Assembly: GCA_946894095.1 (NCBI GenBank)
Contig: OX335657.1
Coordinates: 12,462,001-12,526,000, forward strand
Direction: 5' to 3'
DNA: 64,000 nt
Origin: Incurvaria masculella
Taxonomy: Eukaryota; Arthropoda; Insecta; Lepidoptera; Incurvariidae
In this document: in pieces, positions 52,492 through 64,000 of the stretch
How positions within the stretch are numbered: the stretch's first letter is position 1
Layout: each line of letters starts with the position of its first letter
Position numbers and translations under genes: made by a program
The notes under the pieces: model-generated
What the model was told of the DNA's origin: nothing
Databases searched by the model: none
The model's input: the letters and a program-made list of their open reading frames with translations, nothing else

Positions 52492-54332
52492 GCAGTCCTA
52501 CGTGCCAACTTTAGTTGCATCAAAAATGATTTTGACACAAATTGAACACAAAGTATCGATAAAGTATAAGAGCTGTTCTATTTACAAAAAAAAAGTGTTG
52601 GCGGTTTAAAAAGTACATAAAAACAAAACATATGAGCGCGGCAAAGCAGAGAAAACAAATGCACTGAATTAGGCGCGAATTAACATTACACGACTAACTG
52701 TATCATGGCCATCTGTTGATTATAAAATTAAAACAAAGGGCCATAGAAATTAGAAACTGTCGTGTCACAAAGACATAATGACATCGGATCTGCCTCGTAT
52801 TTCCATTTGGCTGCAGCGTGAATTTTGTCCAGCGTAGGCGCCGAGCAGAGAGCGTTCAATGAATAGAGACGGTGCTCCATACACTAGATGCCGCCATTCG
52901 TGTATCACGAATAGGGTTGCCAAATGGTAAGACTGAAATATTTGAGCAATATGTAAAAAAGTCGGGACTTAACTTAGACTTAACATAATTGTGCAAAATT
53001 AGGATTAATCGTAAAAATGAACGTACCTATCAGTTAAGTGTTCTTTAACTAAAATTCGTATGAGACTCTGCTGGCGAATTACGACACACGTCACTATAGC
53101 ACTCGTCGACGGACGAACAAGTCGGCGAGCGAGCGAACGTGCAAAGGCGAGTTACCGTGAGTTTTGTCACGGGTATTCTCTTTATCGGGAATTTATGCAT
53201 GTTGTCGGGAATCTGGAAATCATATGAAATATGGTGATAATCCCGACCATCTGCAACCCTAATCTCGGATGTGCCTCGCAATGGGTTAATCGTAGCCTCA
53301 ACGAAGTACATAAAAAATAGGACATTGAAATGTCATCTTCGTTGACCTCATTAAAAAAGTCTCTAGACAAATTGCCAAGTTCTTGTTTCTTTTTAGTTTG
53401 TTTTTGATATTTTTTAAACTAAGAATTTATTTTATTTCTTGTATTTGAGTCAAAGCTACTTATTTTATTATTTATGTAAATATCAATAGTGTAACTCTTT
53501 GTACACGCTGTGTTCGTCTGTAATTATAATAGTTTCGATTATATACTTAAAAAGGTTAAATGTAAACATGTAAAAATTATTCTGTGTTGATGAATCTAAA
53601 TAAAAAAAAAGGGTCATTCCTCTCCTGCGGGGCCAGCAGCGAGGCGCAGCATCGCGTGACCGCGTCTATATCTTTTTAGGTCTGCGGCGCCAAGTGCACG
53701 CGCGTGTCCCTGTGACGTGCTAATGCACTCCGCGTGTCCTGCCCGCGTCGCGCACAATGGTTGGAAGTTGTGGGCGGAAGCTAACGGTGGTCCTGCCACG
53801 GGTTCGGACGAAATTGAAAAAAAGTTTGACACCATTAGACGGGCAGCTGTCGGGCGCTTCCGGTTATCAAACACTTGAGTTAGTGTTGAAAGTATTCGCT
53901 AACTGGAATGTTAAATCGCTAATGGAACCACCCCACCACAGCCTGCCTTCAAAAAGGTCCCTAATCTTTTTAAGTGCTTTGCAGGAGAGCAGTCAGTAGT
54001 AAATTTCATCAGAACTTCTTATTTTTTCGGGAAAAAAATTCTAGATTGCTAATCCAATCCTGGATGTTAAAAATATTAATAATATAATAATAAAATATTA
54101 ATGGATACATTTTCAATTGGTGACCGGTCAGTTATACTCATTTCTGCTTTCCTTTCTTGCGAGAATAATTTGCTCTTCGTAAGAAACACAGAATTCTAGC
54201 ATGTCAATGGATCATGTTCAAAGGGCCCATCCCCGCAATATGGAAGCATCAATTTTAACCTCAAAATGTATGCGGCAGCAGAGTGGATGCAAATATGCAG
54301 CGGAACTGTATTGCTCTAATAGTCACGAATCG

Positions 54333-54366
54333 TGGTGGCGCGTGGCGCGTGGCGCGTGGCGCGTGC
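54333..54366. repeat. Short GGCGCGT tandem repeat
   Basis: GGCGCGT is repeated about four times in a GC-rich patch. Confidence 0.9.
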
Positions 54367-55507
54367 GCCAAGCGGTGCGAGCGTGTTTTTATCGACGAAA
54401 TAACTCCTGATTCCTGAGCACGGAATTGCAAAAATAGACCCCCAGACCGGCGACGCGACGGCGGAGGAGGCCGCGGCGGCGTGAAGGGTTCTCGCTCAGT
54501 TTGCACGCCACGCTGATTTCGATATTCGCAGGCATCGATGCTCAGCGTGCGCAGCAGCTAGGCTACGGTAGTGTGGAAAACAAGCCTATCCGTTGGGAGA
54601 AGAAGCTGGCGCCCTTTTTTTTAATTTATTTAATTAATGCAACAGTAGAAGTATCAGAATGTGATAGAGCTACCAAGAGGCAGTTAAATCTTAGCCGGCA
54701 ACGCATTTTGACTATTCATAGTTTCCTTCAAACGGAAGCGTTACTTTGGACTGTCTCTTACTTGACTTGTCTTTTACAGAATTCGGAAACATTTTATTAC
54801 TTTCATTCCAAGGTACAGTTAATTGAGTAGTAGTATTGGAGTGAAAACTTGCAACCGTTTGTGTGCGAAAACAGAGCATCTGGTTGCCTGCCTAATAATA
54901 TGACGTTATTGACGTTGGCGGGAATATAATATATTATGAAAAACCATACCGACACAACAGTAACAGTGACACGCGTTTTCGGCAAACAGCAGAAACGCCA
55001 GACCAATTAATTAGGGTTGTAATATGGTGTGTATCTTTTATTTGAGCTGCAGATCATCTAATAGTTTCGCACATGCCGCCGCGTCACCTCGGTAAAAAAG
55101 CGAGCAATATTGCCAGATATAATTAACAGAACAATAATACATTGATGAAAACGCGGCATATGATACATTAACGACAAACGCAACCGTGAAGCAATATCAT
55201 TGCCGCCAGTAAAATTAAACAATATCACGTAAAATTAGAAAGTGACCTATCCATACTTGCCAAGAGCCGCGTCGGACGGTGCGGGTGATTTTATTACCCG
55301 CCACGCTGGACGCTTCACTTTCGACTTTTGAACGGTTTTTGTGCTATTGTGGTGTGACAGGGGGCAGCCTAGCGTTTTGATAGGGTTGTCACCTGTCACG
55401 CTGTTAAACGAGATTTGATTATCATTTTATCGCTGTTTCAAAAATGGTCTCGATCTGTTTTTTTTCTTGTATCGACGCCCTCTCTTTTCCACATCCAAAT
55501 CGAATAC

Positions 55508-55665
55508 TAGGCCCCGATTGCTCGAAGAGACAGCTGAGTTAATAAATGTTCAAACACGTCACTTTTAGTGAACCGAATGAAGTTCCTTCCATAATGTCAA
55601 TACAAAGTGACGTGTTTAATCATACGTTGACGTTGATTTTTTGTCCTTTCGTGCACACGGCCCTA
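55508..55665. mobile_element. MITE with inverted ends, about 158 bp
   Basis: The ends TAGGCCCCGATTGCTCGAA and (reverse) TAGGGCCGTGTGCACGAAA are similar. The inner arms 'AAACACGTCACTTT' and 'AAAGTGACGTGTTT' are perfect complements. Confidence 0.7.
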
Positions 55666-55838
55666 AGGCTGAGATAAATAGTCGTAACCCGAAACTAAGA
55701 CTAACGAAAAGTAGTACTTTGTGACGTCACTTTGACACATTTTGTATGGAAGAAAACTCAAAGTAATGCAAATTGACGTCACAAAGTACTACTTTTCGTT
55801 AGTCTTAGTTTCCGTTACGAATATTTATCTCAGCCTAA
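55665..55838. mobile_element. MITE with about 64-bp inverted arms
   Basis: 'AGGCTGAGATAAATAGTCG', 'AACTAAGACTAACGAAAAGT' and 'AGTACTTTGTGACGTCA' on the left are mirrored on the right ('TGACGTCACAAAGTACTACT', 'TTCGTTAGTCTTAGTT', 'ATATTTATCTCAGCCTAA'). It directly abuts the previous MITE. Family fragments are at 34786-34990 and 49650-49740. Confidence 0.87.
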
Positions 55839-57474
55839 GACTGATAATTAAACTCCTGTTAGAAACAGTTAGTACTTACCTAACAATAACGGATAAAAAA
55901 ATATCAAAATACTTTTTATGTGCACCTATTTCATCCTACTTAAACATTGACAAATGTATTTAACAATTTTACTGTAAATCAAAGATGTAATTAATATTAT
56001 TTAACCTAATCATTGACTAAATTGAACGCGAAGCGTAGATAGCACACTCCGCCTGTACGGTTCCAATATTGACATTATTAATTATCAACGATGATTACTA
56101 GCTGGCTTGATGGATTGGTTGTAAATTCGATGCGAGCAATCCGGGAATGGTTGCTTTGTAATAATCAACATAGAGAGCAAACATGGCTTCCGCATTGTAC
56201 AATGTAAACATCGATTGCTACTTTTGGTAGCATTTATAGGTAAACTTGATCGGGAATATGCGTAATCATCGGGAGTATGCATTCAATGTCATACTTGCAT
56301 TCTATTTTCAAACTACAACCCAAAAAAAGTATTCGAAAATTCGAACACAAAATGTTACCATAACACGTTTGAGTTAGCAATAGAGGTTACATAAAACAAA
56401 CAAGGCGTTGCACATAATATAAAACGTTTCTGGTAACCCCTCGCTGGACAACCATCAAGACGTTTCGGTTGACAGATACCGACCGCAAGTTGATGAACAC
56501 ATACGGGATTTGAGTGGCTGATGCTTTATAGCAGTTCATTTGATGTGGGCCCGCCGTGGAGAATAAAACTGCTTCCTGTCCCGCGGCTCTTAAGAAGTTA
56601 GTGCCTCCGCGGAGGGGAGCACGCTCCATAAATGACTAACAAAACGTCAGACCTTTTAGTAGCATCCGAAGCTTGATGTGAATCTTTTGTAGGCGATGCT
56701 AGTTTATTTGGGTAGCCTCCGATTCTGTTGACGTGCTTCCTGTCATGCCGTTACTGAGTGGGTCGGCGTCATAGAGAGGAATGACGGGAGTGACGACGGT
56801 ACTTATCCGTTTAGCGGGGAAGCGTAGCCACGAAAGTAATGATATACTGATGGTAGTCGTAGATTGCGAATTCCGGACGCGCAACATCAATTGCGTCCTG
56901 TGCAGTTCTTACGTGTCGTTGGAACTGGAGAACATCAGCGGCGAGGAATTCGCAAGAGATCTGACTGGCCGGCGCTACCGTCAGTGTATGTGTGATCACT
57001 AAAAAGTGCCTACGCTGCCGGTATGGGGATAATCGACGTAGACTACAATAATGCCAAGAGGCGATTCTGTAGACAAAATGTGCAAATTTTCCTTCATAAT
57101 TTTTTTGTTTCAAAACCATAAAATGTGAAGTGGCCCACGAGTGAAGAGTTTTGGCGCTTTGCTAGGGAGACGGTCCCAGTTCAATTACGAGGAATCGGTT
57201 GGGGTCGAACGCGGGGCTCCCAGTGCAAACGTAAAGTGGCCGAAAAATGTTCACCCATTCGCACGCCACCGTAACTCACGTCGCGGAAGTATTGAGTCCG
57301 CACAATCTCCGCGTGTCGATGGGTTCAGCATTCGATTCTTTGCGCTTTTACTTCAAAAAAGGCAACCTTTATTGAAAGTACAAAAAAAATAAAAATGAAT
57401 AAATATAACGTTTTTAATGTTTTTTTTGTGTGTTACTGGACCATGGCATAATCAAGATATCGCACGATAATAAT
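55839..57474. other. Non-coding, GC-rich block near 56760-57000
   Basis: 'GCGTAGCCACGA' and 'ACGCGCAACATCAA' in 56820-56890 recur with changes at 60117-60190 ('GCGTAGCCACGAG', 'ACGCGCAACATCGAATG'), so this is probably an old interspersed repeat. No gene is supported. Confidence 0.45.
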
Positions 57475-57620
57475 TCCGCAACATGGAAACAGCTCGTATT
57501 AGTGACAAAATTCACTTATCTAACTCAGTAAAAGAAAAACAGAAGTCCATGAATGGGGCCTGGATGGAACCCGTGTCCCATGATATATTAAGTAAGACCC
57601 CACGCCCTTAAGCTACGAGC
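57475..57620 (-). repeat. SINE head half, minus orientation
   Basis: It has 'GCAACATGGAAACAGCTCG', 'CTTATCTAACTCAGTAAAAG' and 'CCACGCCCTTAAGCTACGAG', in the order of the family head read in reverse. Confidence 0.72.
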
Positions 57621-60600
57621 TTCTTTGAATGTCTAAATACAAGTTTATGACACATTGATCTATTGTATGGATCATTTCATTGTCTCATAAATGAACTAAA
57701 ACGACGATAGTAATACAAACAAATCATTAGCTGCCGGCGGAGTCCAAATGCCTCAATGGGGTGCACGGCGCAAAGCTTTACCACCAGATGGCGCCACATA
57801 AAAGGTTATGTTTACTCGCGAATCAGAGGCAATCACCTTGTCCGTCTCTTACATCCATTTCAAGGTAGCTATTCATATTAACCCAGTTTAATTGGTCAAC
57901 AACCTATAACCTTGAAATGAAACAGTGGCATAGTTTTGTCTGGCGCCATCTGGTGTTAACGTTTGGCAGCCGTCCTCCCCATTAAAGACACGGGCGCTTT
58001 GCCACGGAGAATAACCGACCGACTACCTAAAGGCAGAGGACGGGGGTCTCTCATCTGCCACGCTCTTTACACGCGTTAGATCACGCCGGTGAAGCTACCG
58101 CACCGTATGGAGTGCTCCGCGCTCGCTATTGTTTCGCATCGAAATTCCTGGCAGTTTTATTTAATTAAAGGCCGCCGCGGATCGCGGGGTCCGGGCGCTC
58201 GTAAATTTCCGGTAATATCCCGAGAATAATCCCCCGAAGCCGGAAAATCGGGGCTTCGACGTGCGACGCACTGCGGGGGCGGTGGTCCGGGGAGAAGAGG
58301 GAATGGAATGCTTCTGGAACATTTGAGCGATTGGATAATGAGAGAGTGAACATCGTAATTGGATAATAACCGGGTTCCAGATATTGTTATTACTGAAACT
58401 CTTTTGTGACGCGCCGCCGTAGAGACATCTTGAAGATGAATCCGTAGAAAAGGGCCAATCTTTTCGGCCGAGAATTTGGTCTTGATTAAATCTTTGCAAA
58501 ATGCGGAAAGTATAAAAGGAAGGCGGCTCATATAAAGAGAAACTCATCAAGTCAGTGTACATGAAAACGTGAATCTATTAACTGTGTAGTAACTATTAAA
58601 TGATAGATGCCCGTGGCTCCGATGAAAAACAGTCGGTTTTCCCCATACTTATCTTATATTTAACAAGTGGCATGATGGTAAGTAACCTATAAGGGATGGG
58701 ACAAAGCATGCTATACGTCGATAAAAGCCGCGACAAAATCGCGCAAGAGGTTCTAAAGTTATAAGCGATCGAAAAGTTATCGAAAGTCGGACGGACTTCA
58801 AGAGTTAGTGATGAGTCTAATTTATTAGTGAGTTAACGGGATTCCAAAGCTACTCGACTTGAGCAAAGTTTCTTATATTCGGCACACAAAAAGTAATTGA
58901 TTTTGAGGCAGTGGCGTACTATGCCTTGAGGCACTAACTCTAGGTTTACAACTTCTAAACAAAATCAATAAACCTGAAATCTGATTTGGCGGCAGCAACT
59001 AAGGCTATATTTAACATTAATAATAAATTCGTGCCTCAAAGTCCATTAGTTTTTCGGAACCTGAACCATTTCGGAACCCCCTTCACAAAATCTTAAGGCT
59101 TATCTCACATTCACCCACAACCGCACCACAACCACCAATTACACCAACAACACCTGGGTGGGCGCTAATTTTTATGAAAGTAAATACATACATAATTCAG
59201 ACTGACCACATTTTGCCGTCCAATTCAACCGTGTGTGCGATACCAACCACAACGCTACCACCGGCTATACGGGGCACTAGTGGCATGGTACAACAGAAGT
59301 AGCTCAACTCAGGCGGATTTTGAGATAATAACCTTCCCTCCATCTTGTGTCCGGTTGTCCCTTAAATGTTGGCTTATCACTGCTGGTTCTGTCGTTTTGT
59401 TGTTATTGAGGCCATTCGCGACAGTTCAGCACCGCGAAACTAGCTTAACTAGCCCATAGAAGCGAAACGTGCCATGTGAAGTCCACGAGTTCGTTGAATC
59501 AAGGCGTGTTTCCTCTACGAAATCCAAAATCGATCTGTCTGTCTGCAAATACTAGTTACAATGCAACCAGATCGTCATTTTGCAATTACCACACCCCAAC
59601 TCGGTGCCACAACTGCAGCGACACTATTCACCGTAACCACGGCTTGACCACTTTTTGTCTCTGCGTTGTTGTGTACAATGCGATTCAAATAAGAATAGGA
59701 CTGGGCTCGTGTCTAACTTCACTCGAATTCGCGAGGGAAAGTACGCGGCAACACCGCGGCAAAGGACTGAAGTTTGTGAAGTGAAGTGAGGGTTTTAGCA
59801 GTTTGACATTCAAAATGGCGGTGTCCTATCCTATTCTTATTTGTCGCATTGTACGTGTGACCAGACCCTTTCCGTATGGCTGCTGCGGAGCGGACCAAAT
59901 GCCAAACGTCCGCCGCGAAAGCGAACCGCAGCGTGTCGGGACTCAGGAGCGGCATCCGGCTCGAGGGACCAATAAAATGGCGCTGCATTAATCAAAGCCG
60001 CGCAGTTGTTCGGAGGCGCGGCGATCGGACAGCGTTACGTGGCGTTACGCCACCCCCCGAACCAGCGAGCATGGAAGGATGGGAGCAGCGATCGAAACCG
60101 ATTCTTATGGCGGCAGCGTAGCCACGAGTTGGTGCAAAACGTCTGACTGTAGTTAGTTCGCTTACGAATTTGGGACGCGCAACATCGAATGTTTGTTGCA
60201 CTAAATAGCATCCTGTGAAGCGTATAGGTGTTACGTGTGTGTCATTGGGACTTGAGGAAAACAGTAGTAAGCGAACTCACTCGCCGGCGGCGCTTCCATT
60301 TTTGTAAACAAACTAGTTTCGCTCGCTTCTCCTGTCGTTCCATGTTCGCTGCCCCGAACGACCGTGGCCGCCTCGGAGCTCGGAAGTGAAGACAAATGGA
60401 AAACGTTCATCGAACGGGCTTTTAGCCGGCGAACCATATTGGAGGCCTTCGTTGAATAGCGAAAGCTTTGTTCACATAAATACTGAATTGGCAGTTCTCC
60501 TGACGGATAACAGCCGGTTGATGATGATGATGATTTGACTCGGCGAAATACCGCTCTGCGCTCCGGCACAGAATTACTAATAGTGCTAGCTCCGGCTGAA

Positions 60601-63600
60601 CCTAATAATCCAGGGAAGAATACAGTCTCAGAAAATGCTACACAAACATGCATACTGTTGCCAAAGCCAGGAGGAATGGCAATAATTGCATAATGACAAT
60701 ATTTAGGTAAGTATCCAACAAATACGCACGTTGTGAAAAATAACCATACACTAAACTAGGGAGGGAGCAGTATACTTAGTATACTATACTATACTAGGCA
60801 GCGATTTTTTAGCGATGTCTAAGTGAAGACTTGTCAGTGAAGAGTAAATACAATGTCAGAAAACGCTGCAATATGCAGGTTGTTGCTGAAGCCATATGGA
60901 AATTTGAGAATAACAAAAAAAATAATCAGAAACAATTGTGAAAATAACCATACACTGGCGGCATTGGCATCTAATTATACGCTTTCATGATTAACGAATG
61001 ATCAAAGACGCTGTAGTCTTCGATGGATTTGCAGGTGTCTCATTCGACTGTTGCCTTACAATTTGAGTTGCGACAGGTCGATTGAGCGTTGCCTTCGAAA
61101 GCTGACTCTGTGTAGACGAAGACGCTTTGATCGCGATACTGCGAGGGATAATCCGAGCTCATAGAAATTCGCACCTTATTTGGGATAATATGAGCTCACT
61201 TCGCGATCGCTGGCTTCATGTTATTGCATTCCTCGCGCCATTGATGAGTCGCCAATCTATCGGCTGCATGCACTTCGGGCCAGTGGGAGTCTTCATTGCA
61301 TAACTCCTATAGTGTGTGTATATTTGAAGTGCATACTACAGTAACAGATACACCGAAGAATAGTTACCACTGAACAAACGTGCATGATTGCGTATGAACT
61401 ACATTTATTGACTTCGAAAGAGAACGTCATCCATTCGACGCGTGCTACAAGTTATTTTCGTTGATAAAGCCTTGAATGAGCTCATGTGCTCCTACGCACG
61501 AAATCTGTACATAGAAAAAGTGGACGAAATTTCCAAAATCGCTTTTAGGCTTTTTTTTATTGAGATGAGCTTGAGGCAATAAATATGAGGCCTATTAAAT
61601 ATAGTAAAATACAGAGACATGGTTGCAGATAGATATTTTTAAATGTAATGCGTTTATGAGATCTAGTATTTCAAGAAAATTTTGAAATGTTCTATAGGGC
61701 TCTGCGTCTAAAGATGTAACAAAAAAAAAACGATTTATATTCTTATAACATTAAACTTTTATCAAAAATACAGCTATTATGCCTTTTCCTTATTTACTGG
61801 TACGGTATTAACCAGTGGTATTTGCTGATCATCCCGCCGCGACATTTTCAGCTAGCCGACGCCCATGGGCTTTCTAAATTTCTCGGGGGTTGCGAAGACC
61901 ATGCCGGCCGTTCAGGTGTGTCTTGACACCATGTTTGAAGGACCCAGGTTGCATTAAGATCACACCTATTTCTCTTAATATCAATCTGATCTTATTACGT
62001 CCATAGGTCGTCTTTATACACTCTATAGTCAAATATCAGATATGTCTCAACTCGAGTTGTCAGGCAACAACTTCGCCCCCGCATCTTTCATTATTTTCCG
62101 TCCATTGTGATACAGCAACTAGTGTTCAGAAAACATTTAAGGCTGTATTCAACCGTTCATCTGCCTGGCCGTATCACTGTTTCGTCGAATCTGTTGACTC
62201 ACCGTTCACAAAGGCGTCGACAATGAATACGCCTCGTCCTTTCTGAGTATTGGGACCGGAACGATTGTCCTTCCTACAGGTGTATGCATGCACCGTGATA
62301 TTGTGTGGACCGTGATTGACAACGCCGCCGCGCCGCCGTAAAGTCTGACGAGAATATTGCTTTATTTATTATTGTTTTCAAGCTTTTACAGAGCACCATA
62401 CCAAAACTTGGTGGTCGGTAACTTTTCGTATACTTACTTACACTTACTGGATATGATAAACTGGATATGAATATAGAAGTGTTAAAGACTGTTTTAATTT
62501 GTAGACTATCCCACAACTGGATATGATTACAACTTAAAAAAAACATGAACTAACATTTACTATATTTTGTTTTTAGTTTTTGCGAAAGTCATAACACAGA
62601 AGTTGTTCCAGGAATACAAGAGAAATGTTTAAGACCCTTTGAAATTTTTGAATCAATCCGTATAAATGAACTGTGAATGATCAAGTACCCTCTGAAATGC
62701 TTAGACAAACCAATCCCACGCAATTTATCCATACGTAAAGATCGCTCAGGATGTGGCCGAGGATGTGGCTATCATCTGATTTCGATGAATGCAACCGCAG
62801 TTAAAATTTTATTTTATTACCGCGTATCCAGGAGGCAGAAGAAATGTCATCCGTTCCATTTAGACGTGCAAAAGTGTCCATACCCGCGTACCGTCCATAA
62901 CGCCAATTTGAACCTTCTGAAGAAGTAACTCGAATACTTTGTTGGTTTCGACGAACTGCACGTCGAAATATATTGGACGAGATACACGATATTGGAATAT
63001 GTGTACCCACATGAAAACTCATGAATAAAATATTTGTAGAAAAAAGTGTTTTCGCTGCGTGTGTGAATAGTTTTATGACGCCCCTTCTCGGAATGATCTC
63101 CGGAGAATAGTAAAGCCAAAAGTGGTTTTGGGGGTCTTAGTCTGTAAACCCTAACCTTTATTATATTCTGGGGGGATACCATGGTAATTAACTCTCCGGG
63201 TGAATGTCAGGTGACCAGGAAAAAGAGTATTTTACTTGCTTTTTGTACCATGCCAACTGGTAAATTTCAGTTCACTTGGCCGAATAACAGTTAACATGGT
63301 ACGAATTGCAACTAAACGTCAGATTCAATCACTCTGTTCGCCTGCTATTCACCCGACGAGTTATCTTACCATGGTACCACTCAGATCGATGCAATGGTGA
63401 GAATAGATTGGCCGCAAGTATCTCTGAATTAATATTAAATTAAATTCAAGTATAATATACATTCGTATACTTGATTGGCAAACCCCTTCTATCGTGGCTA
63501 GAAGGTCTTCTTCGAAGAGTCAAGTTTCATATTTATCAAGTAACCTCTGCGAAGGAAGGACGACGAATGGCCATGCGGTTAAAACTAGTTTTATTAGCAT

Positions 63601-64000
63601 TTTAAACTTAGAATGCATGCGAGATTACTAAGCTTACATCATTTGTCGAAACAAAAATAATTTTAAATGGTGATACTTTTTAACAACACCTTTGTGTATT
63701 TGATGTTCTCTTGTATTTTTCGTTCTTCAAATTGTATCTTTTTTTGGGATCAACCTAATCTTACTGTTTTATGGGAGACGTAATGGACATTTCTGGGTTA
63801 GTAACTTTCATCACGGCGTATCACAACTGACCAAATCACACCGGTGGACGTTTACGCAAAAGTTACGTACTAGGGCCTAGGGGACCTCTTCCTCCCTGGA
63901 GTGAGTCACGCTTTGCATGAAAACAGTTTACTCACGCGTCGCCACTCGGGCTGCTGATGTGGGTAGAGGTCAATTGTGATGTGCAAAAACGCTATATCGA
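57621..64000. other. Non-coding to the right edge; no exon recognised
   Basis: A small inverted pair (CCAGATGGCGCCA at about 57783, TGGCGCCATCTGG at about 57941) lies in 57720-57990. Positions 58150-58300 are GC-rich with overlapping minus-strand frames (up to 133 codons) that show no domain. Positions 59860-60350 are CpG-rich, and 60240-60350 resemble 7845-8010. No DOK7 exon 3 ('DC...' following an acceptor) was found. Confidence 0.45.

Larger units (their letters stand above)
50679..55507. other. Long non-coding stretch with hairpins and GC-rich blocks
   Basis: It holds a hairpin at 52448-52491, a GC-rich block at 53610-53830 with an 86-codon minus frame that I cannot assign, and a (GGCGCGT)n tract at about 54333-54366. 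No exon is recognised on either strand. Confidence 0.45.

Noticed and set aside
53614..53874. 86-codon minus frame ending RYRRGHAMLRLAAGPAGEE
   Set aside because: GC-rich block, no recognisable family; may be part of an unnamed repeat but I cannot support a gene.
58157..58562. Overlapping minus-strand frames of 124 and 133 codons
   Set aside because: GC-rich stretch open in several frames at once, with no domain, start context or splice support.
59235..60201. Several 60-100 codon frames on both strands
   Set aside because: CpG-rich region with overlapping frames, no domain, no conserved splice sites.

Overview
This is a eukaryotic, intron-rich, AT-rich genomic window, almost certainly from a moth or butterfly (Lepidoptera). 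The evidence is two spliced genes with animal-type protein sequence, nine copies of the interspersed repeat carrying the 'GGCCAAGTGCGAGTCGG' block and a GACG microsatellite that is common in Lepidoptera, about twenty copies of a tRNA-headed SINE, several non-LTR retrotransposon fragments, and a short interstitial (TTAGG)n tract. No bacterial operon, CRISPR array or functional tRNA/rRNA gene was seen.

Two host genes can be supported. (1) METTL14, minus strand, 15959 down to 8512. Six coding exons splice in frame to a 379-residue protein, the RNA-binding and structural partner of the METTL3 m6A mRNA methyltransferase. (2) The start of a DOK7-like gene (PH-domain docking protein), plus strand. 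It has an exon with the start codon at 38969-39235 and a 46-nt second coding exon at 43861-43906. A possible non-coding first exon lies at about 22850-23198, and the rest of the gene lies beyond the right edge.

The outstanding feature is inside METTL14. The 3' 133 nt of exon 4, which encodes the EPPL motif, plus its 5' splice site is repeated as eight head-to-tail 140-bp units (about 10647-11766). Only the first unit belongs to the productive exon. The other seven sit directly downstream in the intron, each keeping an open EPPL frame and an intact GATG|GTATGT donor but with no acceptor between them. Because 140 is not a multiple of 3, running past donor 1 meets a TGA within nine codons, so the array is a ladder of competing, frame-breaking 5' splice sites.

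Layout. 1-3.7 kb: AT-rich, no gene. 3.7-5.0 kb: broken non-LTR retrotransposon. 5.0-8.2 kb: SINE and MITE debris. 8.2-16.0 kb: METTL14, with SINEs, a long-TIR MITE and two LINE fragments in its introns. 16-22 kb: dense transposon nest (SINEs, LINE fragment, fold-back elements, a nested MITE, and a hAT-type element with a perfect 8-bp target duplication). 22-39 kb: candidate DOK7 upstream exon and long intron, holding a nearly intact miniature LTR retrotransposon (27618-28583) with a tRNA-Trp primer site, minisatellites and another LINE fragment. 39-64 kb: DOK7-like coding exons 1 and 2 and a long intron or downstream sequence with SINEs, GACG-bearing repeats, MITEs and several perfect hairpins, but no further exon that I can recognise.
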